DNA of 64,000 nt. Source: Mucilaginibacter sp. KACC 22063. GTDB lineage: Bacteria; Bacteroidota; Bacteroidia; Sphingobacteriales; Sphingobacteriaceae. Positions within the stretch are counted from its first letter, which is position 1, and each line of letters begins with the position of its first letter. The translations under genes and the position numbers were made by a program. Of the stretch, positions 28,830 through 37,524 are shown piece after piece. Where the stretch lies: the NCBI RefSeq assembly GCF_028736115.1, contig NZ_CP117877.1, positions 1,922,001-1,986,000 on the forward strand, given 5' to 3'. A model generated the notes under the pieces. That model ran no database searches, was not told the DNA's origin, and saw only the letters and a list, made by a program, of their open reading frames with translations.

Positions 28830-30169
28830 TGAAATCAGGATTATTAATAATTGACGACGAGGTTAAGTTACGCTCGTTAATGGCCAGGATACTGGAACTG
28901 GAAGGCTACCAGGTTTTACAGGCAGATACCGCCAAAGCCGGATTGAAGATATTGGAAAAGGAAAATGTAAGGGTGGTACTGGCTGATGTTAAACTGCCTG
29001 ATGCCAATGGCGTAGAGCTGGTAACTAAGATCAAAGAACTAAGGCCCTTTGCCGAAGTAATCAATCTTACAGCTATGGGCTCCATTACCTATGGCGTTAC
29101 TGCCATAAAAAACGGGGCGTTTGATTACTTGACTAAAGGCGACGATAATGAAAGGATTATCCCTGTTGTAAGTAAAGCATTTGAAAAGGCTTCGCTGCAA
29201 TACCGTGTGCACGAGTTAGAAAAGATCCATGAGGCGCAATACGGTTTTTCTAAAATCATCGGAAATTCTCCGGCGATTGAAGATGCGATAAATCTGGCAA
29301 AAAAGGTTGCGCAGACAGACGCCACGGTATTATTGTTAGGAGAAACAGGTACGGGTAAAGAAGTTTTCGCAGAAGCTATCCATTATGACAGCATCAGGAA
29401 TGTAAAACCTTTTGTGGCTGTAAATTGCAGTGCTTTTAGCCGTGAACTATTAGAAAGCGAGCTATTTGGCTATAAAGCAGGAGCTTTTACCGGTGCAATT
29501 AAAGATAAGAAGGGTTTATTTGAAGAAGCTAACGGCGGGTCTATATTTCTGGATGAGATAGGGGAGATGAGTCTGGACTTGCAAGCCAAAATATTGCGGG
29601 TATTGGAAAATGGCACCTTTATAAAGATAGGTGATACGAAGCCCACTAAAATTGATGTAAGATTAATAGCGGCCACAAACCGTAACTTGCAGAAGGAAGC
29701 CGAGGAGCATCATTTCCGGCTTGACTTATTTTACAGGCTTTCCGGATTTTCGATCGTACTGCCGCCTCTGCGCGAAAGAGGAAAGGACATCGAGTTGTTA
29801 GCCCAGCATTTTGTTAAAGTATACTCGGCAAAAGTGAAAAAGAAAGCACCCGGGATTGACGTCGGATTTTTCAGGCTGCTCTATAAACACAGTTGGAACG
29901 GCAACATCCGCGAGCTTAAAAATGTAATTGAACGCGTGATCATCTTAATGGACGGACAAAGCCTCACAGCTGATCTGCTACCAAACGAGTTTCACAACGG
30001 TGGTTATTACGATCTTGTAGCGCTTGATATGGCCACTATGGAAAAGCATCACATTAAGCGCGTATTAAGGCATACCAAGGGGAATAAGTCTGAAACTGCA
30101 AAACTGCTTCAGATCGGCCTGGCAACGTTATATAGAAAGATTGAAGAGTATGGTATCCTGATTAATTAG
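28829..30169 (+). CDS. NtrC-family sigma-54-dependent response regulator
   Basis: The 446-residue protein has a receiver (phospho-acceptor Asp53 in LADVKLPDANG, Lys in LTKGDD), an AAA+ domain with Walker A GETGTGKE (171-178), the sigma-54-contacting GAFTGA loop (218-223), Walker B IFLDE (to 243), and a Fis-type helix-turn-helix at the C-terminus (NKSETAKLLQIGLATLYRKI). All features needed to drive RpoN open-complex formation are present. No histidine kinase gene adjoins it; the nearest is at 22.2 kb. Its gene is coupled to the GNAT gene upstream, and a sigma-54-type promoter lies 0.9 kb before it, making that unit a possible target. Confidence 0.95.
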   Translation: MKSGLLIIDDEVKLRSLMARILELEGYQVLQADTAKAGLKILEKENVRVVLADVKLPDANGVELVTKIKELRPFAEVINLTAMGSITYGVTAIKNGAFDYLTKGDDNERIIPVVSKAFEKASLQYRVHELEKIHEAQYGFSKIIGNSPAIEDAINLAKKVAQTDATVLLLGETGTGKEVFAEAIHYDSIRNVKPFVAVNCSAFSRELLESELFGYKAGAFTGAIKDKKGLFEEANGGSIFLDEIGEMSLDLQAKILRVLENGTFIKIGDTKPTKIDVRLIAATNRNLQKEAEEHHFRLDLFYRLSGFSIVLPPLRERGKDIELLAQHFVKVYSAKVKKKAPGIDVGFFRLLYKHSWNGNIRELKNVIERVIILMDGQSLTADLLPNEFHNGGYYDLVALDMATMEKHHIKRVLRHTKGNKSETAKLLQIGLATLYRKIEEYGILIN

Positions 30170-30178
30170 GATACCATA
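30149..30178. terminator. Bidirectional terminator between the sigma-54 activator and mutarotase genes
   Basis: TATGGTATCCT (30149-30159) pairs with AGGATACCATA (30168-30178), and the intervening 8 bases extend the pairing with one G-U pair. It covers the last codons and stop of the activator gene and sits just past the stop of the convergent mutarotase gene. Confidence 0.6.
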
Positions 30179-30182
30179 GTTA

Positions 30183-30515
30183 TTATTTCAGCGAAAAAAT
30201 CTTGTCCATCAGCACCCATTTTTCACCCGGTTTAGTGCCCGGTAAGGCCTGCTGATATTTCCACATCAGCTGTTCCCATTCCTGCACTTTGGGGTTATTT
30301 GCATCTGCCAATGCTTTTTGCTCAGATGAAAAAGTATCTTCTGTTTCCATGATCATCATCATGCGGTTACCGAATCGGTATATTTCCATATTGATAATAC
30401 CTGCATCGGTAATGCTCTTTTTTATTTCGGGCCATACCGTCTCATGGTATTTTTCGTATTCGGCAATCAACTGCTCATCATCAACGAGGTCGAGTGCAAG
30501 GCAAAATCTTTTCAT
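30183..30515 (-). CDS. L-rhamnose/L-fucose mutarotase family protein
   Basis: This 110-residue protein matches the RhaM (DUF718) fold: MKRFCLALDL at the start, Tyr20 and His24 in the Y-x3-H arrangement of the E. coli RhaM active site, then VWPEI, YRFGNRMMMIMETED and a terminal KWVLMDKIFSL. It interconverts alpha and beta anomers of a 6-deoxy-sugar in the cytoplasm. The gene overlaps the transporter gene by 4 bases (ATGA), so sugar uptake and anomer conversion are coupled. The FucP neighbour makes L-fucose the likelier substrate, but L-rhamnose is possible. No kinase, isomerase or aldolase gene accompanies it here. Confidence 0.88.
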   Translation of the reverse strand: MKRFCLALDLVDDEQLIAEYEKYHETVWPEIKKSITDAGIINMEIYRFGNRMMMIMETEDTFSSEQKALADANNPKVQEWEQLMWKYQQALPGTKPGEKWVLMDKIFSLK

Positions 30516-31783
30516 ATAGTAGTTTTAAGGTTAGGTTTGTGCCCTTTTATAGCGTAATATAATACAAATCCAAAGCATAAAAGCGGTACAATGTAGGCCA
30601 CCTGTATACTGTTGGTTTTGTCGGATATATACCCCATAGCCAGTGGGGCCACTGCACCACCAATAATTGACATCACCAAAAATGACGATGCAATTTTGGT
30701 TTCTTCACCAAGGCCTTTAATACCAAGCGCAAATATGGTAGGGTACATGATGGACATAAAGAAAGGTACCGCCATTAACGAATACAAGGCCACATTACCA
30801 TGCGCTGTTAAAGCAACAACAAGTAATGCGATACTAATGATTGAATAAATGCCCAACAGGTTTACCGGCTTGGTTATGCGCATTAATGCGGTTCCCGTGA
30901 ACCTGCCCAGCATAAAACCAACCATTGCCACAGACCCCCAAAGGTATGCCGCATCTTTTTCATTAATGTTAGCTACAAATTGGGCATATCTGATAAAGAA
31001 GCTACCAACACCAACTTGCGCGCCTACATAAAAGAACTGTGTGATTACAGCCCATTTTAGGTGTTTATGCTTAAATACCTTTGGAGAGAATTCAGTAGCG
31101 GCGTGTCCTGCTGTTTCCTGGCTGTCATCTTCTTTAACGTCTGGTAGTTTTGTGAATAAAAACAGCAGTAGTAAGAAGACAACCCCTCCGGCAATAATTA
31201 GATAGGGGATCTTAACCGCATTAGCCTCAAACTGTAGATAATCGTTTAGTTTGCCGCTTGCTTTTAGATCAGCTATTTCCTGCTTAGAATGTTCGATACC
31301 TGAAAGGATGAATTTACCCCCAAGTATGGGTGCGAGAAATGCTCCAACCCCGTTGAATGATTGTGCAAAGTTTAATCGTTGTTCCGATGTTTCCTTGTCG
31401 CCGAGTATCGTAACATATGGATTGGCCACAGTTTCTAAAAATGTAGCTCCGGCTGCAATGACAAAAAATGCGACTAAGAAAAATGGATAGTTTCTGGCAG
31501 ATGCCGCAGGAATAACCAATAACGCACCTATAGCATATAAAGTTAATCCGCAGATAATGCCGTTTTTATAACCATAGCGGTGCATCACAAAGCCTGCCGG
31601 TATGGCTATTAGAAAATAGGCCAGGTAAACAGACGAGTCAATAAAGGCAGATTGTGTGTCGGTTAGTTCGCAGGCCTTTTTTAAATGGGGGATAAGTATG
31701 GGATTAATGTTGTGTAAGAAAGCCCATAAAAAAAACAAAGAGATAACAAGGATAAATGGAAAGAGGTATTTTTTTCCAGACAT
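30512..31783 (-). CDS. fucP: FucP-type L-fucose:H+ symporter (MFS)
   Basis: The 423-residue protein has twelve predicted membrane segments and the FucP/GluP subfamily signatures: LWAFLHNINPILIPHLKKA in the first helix pair, RYGYKNGI after helix 2, and FLETVANPYVTILG followed by RLNFAQSFNGVGAFLAP in the fourth and fifth. Bacteroidota members of this family transport L-fucose, glucose/galactose or N-acetylglucosamine; the mutarotase partner favours fucose. It is the first gene of a two-gene operon. A 16-base perfect palindrome centred about 52 bases upstream of the start may be its operator. Confidence 0.88.
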   Translation of the reverse strand: MSGKKYLFPFILVISLFFLWAFLHNINPILIPHLKKACELTDTQSAFIDSSVYLAYFLIAIPAGFVMHRYGYKNGIICGLTLYAIGALLVIPAASARNYPFFLVAFFVIAAGATFLETVANPYVTILGDKETSEQRLNFAQSFNGVGAFLAPILGGKFILSGIEHSKQEIADLKASGKLNDYLQFEANAVKIPYLIIAGGVVFLLLLFLFTKLPDVKEDDSQETAGHAATEFSPKVFKHKHLKWAVITQFFYVGAQVGVGSFFIRYAQFVANINEKDAAYLWGSVAMVGFMLGRFTGTALMRITKPVNLLGIYSIISIALLVVALTAHGNVALYSLMAVPFFMSIMYPTIFALGIKGLGEETKIASSFLVMSIIGGAVAPLAMGYISDKTNSIQVAYIVPLLCFGFVLYYAIKGHKPNLKTTI

Positions 31784-31827
31784 AATTAATTGGTTTTCAG
31801 ATACGGAGCCAAGATGGTTTAATTGGT

Positions 31828-31843
31828 AGCCTTAGCTAAGGCT
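31828..31843. promoter_or_regulatory. Palindromic operator candidate upstream of fucP
   Basis: AGCCTTAGCTAAGGCT is a perfect 16-base palindrome located 45-60 bases upstream of the fucP-type start codon, where a repressor or activator would act. No regulator gene lies in this operon. It could also fold as a hairpin, but no U-run follows. Confidence 0.45.
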
Positions 31844-31967
31844 GTTATTACGGCGCAATATAATTAAACCCTTTATAAAAGCAATTATGATATTTAACCC
31901 TCAAGGAAATATTAACTTATCGTAATCATATTAACAAGAATATTACATCGTAAAAGGTTTTATTATA

Positions 31968-31975
31968 TATATTTG
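31968..31975 (+). promoter_or_regulatory. Putative -7 element for the exopolysaccharide cluster
   Basis: TATATTTG matches the Bacteroidota -7 consensus TAnnTTTG and lies 55 bases before the first gene of the cluster. A convincing -33 TTTG at the expected distance is missing, so an activator may be needed or the match may be chance. Confidence 0.4.
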
Positions 31976-32030
31976 CTGTCTGAATTTGCTCTGCTCATAG
32001 GGCAAGCGCTTCATACATCTACACCACCTA

Positions 32031-32819
32031 ATGAGACATTATTTATATTCAATTGTATTTATTGCAGTTTTGTTTAGTTCGTGCCGCACTAAACGAAATC
32101 TTACTTATTTCAGTGACCTGCCTGATTCTACAACTTATAAAACCAAAGTTCTAAACCTTGCAGAGACCAAAATCCAGGCTGGCGATATTTTAAGTATTAC
32201 CGTAAATAGCCCAAGCCCCGAATCCAATATGCTTTTCAATGGTGGGATGCCCTTAACCCAATCTATGGGTACAGGTTTGCAAAGCACTTCGGCTACACCT
32301 GCTGCTCCTGCACAGAACGGATATGAAGTTAATCATTCGGGTGATGTTAATTTTCCTGTATTAGGTAAAGTACAAATAGCCGGGCTGACCAAAGAACAAG
32401 CTGCTGAGAAAATTACTGATTTATTAAAAGGATACATCAAACAACCCGTTGTTAATGTAAGGTTTCTCAATTTTAGAGTTACCGTTTTAGGCGAAGTTAC
32501 CCGGCCTTCAACATTTAATGTCCAAAATGATGGGATAAATATCCTTGAGGCACTTGGAATGGCCGGCGATATGACTGTTTACGGAAAACGTGAAAATGTA
32601 TTGGTTGTACGCCAAACAGGCGAAACCCGTACCATGGCCCGTTTAAATTTAAATAACAAATCTGTTTTTGAGTCTCCTTATTTTAATTTACAGCAAGGAG
32701 ATGTTGTATATGTAGAGCAGGATAAAAGTAAACTTAGCGCTACAAGAACCGCAATTTTAACCTCCATCATTGTTGGTAGCGTAACTATCATTTCTGTATT
32801 ACTTTCCCGTTTACTCTAA
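32031..32819 (+). CDS. Wza-like polysaccharide export lipoprotein
   Basis: The 262-residue protein has a lipoprotein signal with Cys18 (AVLFSSCRTKRN), a poly-export domain (KIQAGDILSITVNSPSPE, then VNFPVLGKVQIAGLTKEQAAEKI), one SLBB domain (VTVLGEVTRPSTFNVQ and NILEALGMAGDMTVYGKRENVLVVR) and a C-terminal transmembrane helix (last 20 residues). It would form the outer-membrane export channel for the polysaccharide. The gene opens the cluster and is 5 bases before the Wzc-like kinase gene, its usual functional partner. Confidence 0.93.
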   Translation: MRHYLYSIVFIAVLFSSCRTKRNLTYFSDLPDSTTYKTKVLNLAETKIQAGDILSITVNSPSPESNMLFNGGMPLTQSMGTGLQSTSATPAAPAQNGYEVNHSGDVNFPVLGKVQIAGLTKEQAAEKITDLLKGYIKQPVVNVRFLNFRVTVLGEVTRPSTFNVQNDGINILEALGMAGDMTVYGKRENVLVVRQTGETRTMARLNLNNKSVFESPYFNLQQGDVVYVEQDKSKLSATRTAILTSIIVGSVTIISVLLSRLL

Positions 32820-32824
32820 ATTTA

Positions 32825-35191
32825 ATGAAAGACCCGAATTTACCACTGGATCAGCCCAATAACAGCTTTTTCAAAAATCTGATTTTTCAGTATATCCGTA
32901 TTTGGCCGTTCTTTATTTTAACTGTATTCATCGCACTCTTCGGCGCTTATTTATACTTAAGATATGCAGAAGTAGAATACAGCATCAATGCCACTATACT
33001 TATTAAAGACGATAAAAAGAACAATAGTATAACTGATGCATCGGCAGCTATTGACCTGGATATATTTAAGTCGTCTCAAAGTATAAATAATGAGATTGAG
33101 GTTTTAAAGAGCAAGCGTTTAATGCAAAAGGTACTAAGCGACCTTGAATTGCAAACAAGCTATTATTCGGTAGGGGCAATCAAAACGCGCGAACTTTACG
33201 GGAAATTTATCCCTGTAAAGTTAATTATCTCGCATATTGACTCGGCAGCATACGCCGGGCAGCTTAAAATTACGGTTAGTGATGGCCAAAGCTTTACCAT
33301 AAATGAAGATAAGACCGCATATAAATTTGGTCAGCAAATCAATTTACAGCATTCTTCGTTTACTGTTGTTGCCCAACCGGGACTTAAAACAAATACTTCT
33401 TACCTTGTAAATTTTAACGATTTGCGTAAGCTCGGTATTTATTACGACGCTAAGCTTACACTTACACCTGTAAATAAAGATGCCAGCGTTTTGGCAATGA
33501 ATCTTACAGATAATGTTCCTGAAAAGGGGCAGGATATTTTGAATAAGCTGATAGACGATTATAATCAGGAAGCTATTGAAGATAAAAACCTGCTTGCTAA
33601 GAACACGATCGGATTTATTGACGAAAGGTTAAAATATTTACTCTCAGAACTTACAGGTGTCGAAAAAAATGTCGAAACCTTTAAAAGGAGTAATCAAATT
33701 ACTGATGTAACTACAGATGCCCAGGTTTTTGTAGATCAATCTAAACAATACTCTGAAAAAGCTACTGACCTGAATATTCAAATCAATATACTCGGCTCCC
33801 TTGCTGATTATATTCAAAAGGATGTTAATAAATATAATCTGGTGCCAAGTTCATTAGGCATACAAGATCCTACATTAAATGGCCTTATCGAAAAGTTTAA
33901 CGAACTGCAATTAGAAAGAAAAAGGTTATTACAGAACGTTCAGGAACAAAATCCTATCATTTTATCAATCAATGATCAACTTGCCAATCTTCGTAATAAC
34001 ATCAGGGAAAACCTGAAAAATATTAAACAGGGGCTTGAAATATCAAAAAATGATCTGGACAAAAAATATGGTACATTCAATTCAAAAATCAATAATGTAC
34101 CGGCAGTTGAACGTGGCTTAACTGATATAAAACGTGAGCAAGGAATAAAGGAAACACTTTACGGTTTCTTATTGCAGAAAAGAGAAGAAGCTGCTATCTC
34201 AATGGCATCAACAGTGGCCAATACAAGGGTAATTGACCGTGCTTATGTTGATGATACACCGGTGAAACCTAAGCGCCAGATGATATATGCAATTGCACTG
34301 TTAATTGGCCTGGGTTTACCGATAGTGATATTGCACCTGAAAGAATTGTTAAATACTAAAGTTTTAGCTGTAAGCGACGTAACTAAAATTGTAGACTTGC
34401 CAATTTTAGGGGAAATTTCGCATAATGAAACTGGTGAAACACTGATCATAAAGTCAAATAACAGATCTGAAATGGCCGAAAGGTTCAGGTTGGTAAGATC
34501 TAACTTATTGTTTGCGTTACCTAATAAAACAGATAAGATTATTTTGGTAACATCAAGCAGAAGTGGTGAAGGGAAAACATTTTTTTGTATCAATTTAGCC
34601 GCCAGCCTTGCCCTTTCAGGTAAGAAAGTAGCCTTGCTCGAATTTGATATCAGAAGGCCAAGAGTTGTAAAAGATCTTGGATTAAGTGGCTTTAAATCGG
34701 GGATTACAAATTATCTAATTGACCCTAAGCTTACGGTTAATGATATTGCCAAAGAGTTACCTGGTGCAGCCGGATTACATATTATTGCATCAGGCCCAAT
34801 TCCACCTAATCCTTCAGAATTATTAATGAGCGAAAGATTAGAGCAACTGATGAATGAGCTAAGGGCAAATTTTGACTACGTTATTTTTGATACATCACCG
34901 GTTGGGCAGGTTGCAGATGCCTTTACATTAGCCAAATCTGCTGATTGTGCCTTATATCTTGTTAGATACAATTACACATTCAAAGATCAGATTGCCATTA
35001 CAAAAGACATTTATATCAACAAAAAGATGCCAAATCTGATGGTGGTTATGAATGATGCTAAGAAATCATTTGGTGGCCGCTATGGTTATGGCTACGGCTA
35101 TGGGTACGGCTATGGTTACGGAAGCTATGGCATGGAAGAAGATCAACCGGATAAAAACTGGTTTACAAGAAAATTTAAATCTAACAAGTGA
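32825..35191 (+). CDS. Wzc-like polysaccharide co-polymerase / BY-type tyrosine kinase
   Basis: The 788-residue protein has a Wzz domain flanked by transmembrane helices (about 27-47 and 484-505), a long periplasmic coiled-coil region with a GNVR segment, and a cytoplasmic BY-kinase domain. The Walker A loop is SSRSGEGKT (about 577-585), the Walker A' region reads LLEFDIRRPR, and the Walker B reads VIFDTSPVG. The C-terminal tail has seven consecutive Tyr-Gly units plus a SYG, the tyrosine cluster that is autophosphorylated in this family. It controls chain length and export together with the Wza-like protein. The tail is encoded by a short DNA repeat, noted separately. Confidence 0.95.
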   Translation: MKDPNLPLDQPNNSFFKNLIFQYIRIWPFFILTVFIALFGAYLYLRYAEVEYSINATILIKDDKKNNSITDASAAIDLDIFKSSQSINNEIEVLKSKRLMQKVLSDLELQTSYYSVGAIKTRELYGKFIPVKLIISHIDSAAYAGQLKITVSDGQSFTINEDKTAYKFGQQINLQHSSFTVVAQPGLKTNTSYLVNFNDLRKLGIYYDAKLTLTPVNKDASVLAMNLTDNVPEKGQDILNKLIDDYNQEAIEDKNLLAKNTIGFIDERLKYLLSELTGVEKNVETFKRSNQITDVTTDAQVFVDQSKQYSEKATDLNIQINILGSLADYIQKDVNKYNLVPSSLGIQDPTLNGLIEKFNELQLERKRLLQNVQEQNPIILSINDQLANLRNNIRENLKNIKQGLEISKNDLDKKYGTFNSKINNVPAVERGLTDIKREQGIKETLYGFLLQKREEAAISMASTVANTRVIDRAYVDDTPVKPKRQMIYAIALLIGLGLPIVILHLKELLNTKVLAVSDVTKIVDLPILGEISHNETGETLIIKSNNRSEMAERFRLVRSNLLFALPNKTDKIILVTSSRSGEGKTFFCINLAASLALSGKKVALLEFDIRRPRVVKDLGLSGFKSGITNYLIDPKLTVNDIAKELPGAAGLHIIASGPIPPNPSELLMSERLEQLMNELRANFDYVIFDTSPVGQVADAFTLAKSADCALYLVRYNYTFKDQIAITKDIYINKKMPNLMVVMNDAKKSFGGRYGYGYGYGYGYGYGSYGMEEDQPDKNWFTRKFKSNK
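35081..35122 (+). repeat. TAYGGN hexanucleotide repeat encoding the tyrosine tail
   Basis: Seven successive TAT/TAC-GGN codon pairs encode Tyr-Gly units at the end of the Wzc-like gene. Third-base variation (GGT, GGC, GGG, GGA) breaks perfect DNA identity, which lowers but does not remove the chance of slippage or unequal recombination. Confidence 0.85.
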
Positions 35192-35200
35192 TAACATATA

Positions 35201-36511
35201 ATGATAGCTCCAAATAGTGCAATCGATATCGATAATTTAAAAATAGCAATTATCGGATTAGGTTATGTAGGCCTGCCTTTAGCGGTAGAATTTGCCAAAA
35301 AATATAATGTAATAGGTTACGATATTAATGCCGACCGTGTAAGTGAATTAAAAAAAGGATATGATCGCACTAATGAAATAACTGAAAATGATCTATCAGG
35401 TGTTTTAAAAGAAAATGGAACAGGTAACGGTCTGCTTTGCGAAAACAGAAGTGAGTTTATAGAAGACTGTGATATTTATATTGTAACTGTCCCTACGCCT
35501 GTAGATAAAAATAACAGGCCTGATCTTACCCCAATGTTAAAGGCCAGTAAGGCTGTAGGTAAGGTTTTGAAGAAAGGGAACATTGTAATTTATGAATCTA
35601 CTGTTTATCCCGGTGTTACAGAGGATGAATGTGCACCAATACTTGCTGCAGAATCGGGACTTACTTTGAATGTTGACTTTTTTCTTGGCTATTCTCCAGA
35701 ACGTATTAATCCTGGTGATAAAGAACATACAGTGTCTAAAATCCTGAAAATAACTTCGGGTTCAACACCGGAAACTGCAGAGTTGGTTGACCAGTTATAT
35801 AATTCAATTATAGTTGCAGGTACCCATAAAGCACCATCGATACGTGTTGCAGAGGCAGCTAAGGTAATTGAAAATGCACAGCGTGATATCAATATTGCTT
35901 TTATCAATGAGCTTGCTAAAATATTTAATAAGCTTGATATTGATACTTCTGATGTGCTGGCAGCTGCAGGTACCAAATGGAATTTCTTAAACTTTAAACC
36001 AGGTTTAGTTGGTGGTCACTGTATCGGTGTTGATCCGTATTACCTGGCACAAAAAGCGCAGGAAATAGGTTATCATCCGGAAATCATATTAGCAGGAAGA
36101 AGGCTAAATGATGGCATGGGCCTGTATGTTGCACAGGAAATTGTTAAGCTGCTGATTAAGAAAGACATTTCTGTAAGAGGCGCCAAAGTATTGCTTATGG
36201 GCATCACGTTTAAAGAAAACTGCCCGGATGTAAGAAATACCAAGGTTATTGACATTATTACAACCTTACGCGAATATGATATAGAGGTAAGCATCTATGA
36301 CCCTTTGGCCGATGCTGATGAGGTTAGGCATGAGTATGGTTTAGAATGTTTTTCTTCTGTAGAACCTAATGGTAATTTTGATGCTGTAGTACTTGCTGTG
36401 GCGCATGATGAGTTTAAGTCGCTTGATTTAAATGCTTATTGCAATACTAACCATGTAATTTATGATGTTAAAGGTATATTACCAAAGCATCTGGTAGATG
36501 GTAAACTATAA
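35201..36511 (+). CDS. Nucleotide-sugar dehydrogenase (TviB/WbpO-like UDP-HexNAc 6-dehydrogenase)
   Basis: The 436-residue enzyme has an NAD-binding GLGYVGLP motif at 19-26, the [14 protein letters not shown] block, the [12 protein letters not shown] segment and the catalytic Cys274 in [16 protein letters not shown]. The combination [19 protein letters not shown] is typical of the VipA/TviB/WbpO group, which oxidises UDP-GlcNAc or UDP-GalNAc to the uronic acid rather than UDP-glucose. It is followed after 9 bases by a matching C4-epimerase, so the pathway to UDP-GlcNAcA/GalNAcA is likely. The polymer should then carry negative charge. Confidence 0.9.
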   Translation: MIAPNSAIDIDNLKIAIIGLGYVGLPLAVEFAKKYNVIGYDINADRVSELKKGYDRTNEITENDLSGVLKENGTGNGLLCENRSEFIEDCDIYIVTVPTPVDKNNRPDLTPMLKASKAVGKVLKKGNIVIYESTVYPGVTEDECAPILAAESGLTLNVDFFLGYSPERINPGDKEHTVSKILKITSGSTPETAELVDQLYNSIIVAGTHKAPSIRVAEAAKVIENAQRDINIAFINELAKIFNKLDIDTSDVLAAAGTKWNFLNFKPGLVGGHCIGVDPYYLAQKAQEIGYHPEIILAGRRLNDGMGLYVAQEIVKLLIKKDISVRGAKVLLMGITFKENCPDVRNTKVIDIITTLREYDIEVSIYDPLADADEVRHEYGLECFSSVEPNGNFDAVVLAVAHDEFKSLDLNAYCNTNHVIYDVKGILPKHLVDGKL

Positions 36512-36520
36512 TTTAAAAGG

Positions 36521-37516
36521 ATGTACAACACGCAATTTCATACAGATAGTTTAGCAGATAAATCTTTTTTGATAACTGGCGGGGCTGGTTTCATTGGCTC
36601 TAACATTGTAGAATATCTATTAAAATACAATGCCGGTAAGGTAAGGGTACTTGATAATTTTGCTACAGGAAGTATCGATAATTTAAAGCCATTTTTAAAT
36701 AACCCTGCATTTGAGCTGATTGAAGGCGATATAAGGGATATTGAAAAATGTAAAGAGGCTGTAAAAGGTATAGATTATGTATCGCATCAGGCCGCTTTAG
36801 GTTCAGTTCCAAGATCAATTGCTGATCCAATAATATCTAACGATGTTAATATAAGCGGATTTCTGAATATGTTGGTAGCAAGCAGAGACGAAAACGTAAA
36901 GAAATTTGTTTACGCAGCAAGTTCAAGTACATACGGAGACCATCCTGATTTACCGAAAGTCGAAGATAAGATTGGTAACCCACTGTCGCCTTATGCTATT
37001 ACAAAATATGTAAATGAACTCTATGCATCTGTTTTCTCAAAAACTTATGATTTCCATGCAATAGGCCTTAGGTATTTTAACGTTTTTGGCCCAAGGCAAA
37101 ATCCTAAAGGGGCTTATGCGGCTGTTATTCCATTGTTTATTACACTGGCTCAGAATAATGAGCCCGCTTATATTAATGGCGACGGCGAAACCAGCCGCGA
37201 TTTCACATTTGTTGAAAATGCGGTTCAGGCAAATATAAGGGCCTTGTTTACGCCAACAGCGCAGCATGAAGTTGTGAATATTGCTTTTGGTGAGCGAACA
37301 ACTTTAAACGAGCTTTGGAACGAGATATGCAAATTGCAACAAATTGAGCTGAAACCGACCTACCGTACTGAACGTAAAGGTGATGTTAAGCACAGTTTGG
37401 CTGATATTAGTAAAGCTTCAAAGCTTATCAATTACAAGCCGCTTGTTTCGGTAAAGCAGGGTTTACAAATTGCCAATGAATGGTATAAAAGTAATTTTGC
37501 TGCGAGCGAAAACTAA
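36521..37516 (+). CDS. UDP-HexNAc(A) C4-epimerase (TviC/WbpP-like SDR)
   Basis: The 331-residue protein has the extended-SDR GGAGFIGS motif (about 20-27), VLDNFATG, the QAALGSVPRSIADP block, a catalytic SSSTYGD serine/threonine region, and Tyr158-x3-Lys162 in SPYAITKY. LRYFNVFGPRQNPKGAYAAV is typical of the TviC/WbpP group that acts on N-acetylated UDP-sugars. It supplies the GalNAc(A) form for the glycosyltransferases downstream. Pairing with the dehydrogenase directly upstream is the same as in Vi antigen and Pseudomonas O6-type loci. Confidence 0.92.
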   Translation: MYNTQFHTDSLADKSFLITGGAGFIGSNIVEYLLKYNAGKVRVLDNFATGSIDNLKPFLNNPAFELIEGDIRDIEKCKEAVKGIDYVSHQAALGSVPRSIADPIISNDVNISGFLNMLVASRDENVKKFVYAASSSTYGDHPDLPKVEDKIGNPLSPYAITKYVNELYASVFSKTYDFHAIGLRYFNVFGPRQNPKGAYAAVIPLFITLAQNNEPAYINGDGETSRDFTFVENAVQANIRALFTPTAQHEVVNIAFGERTTLNELWNEICKLQQIELKPTYRTERKGDVKHSLADISKASKLINYKPLVSVKQGLQIANEWYKSNFAASEN

Positions 37517-37524
37517 TTTAAATA

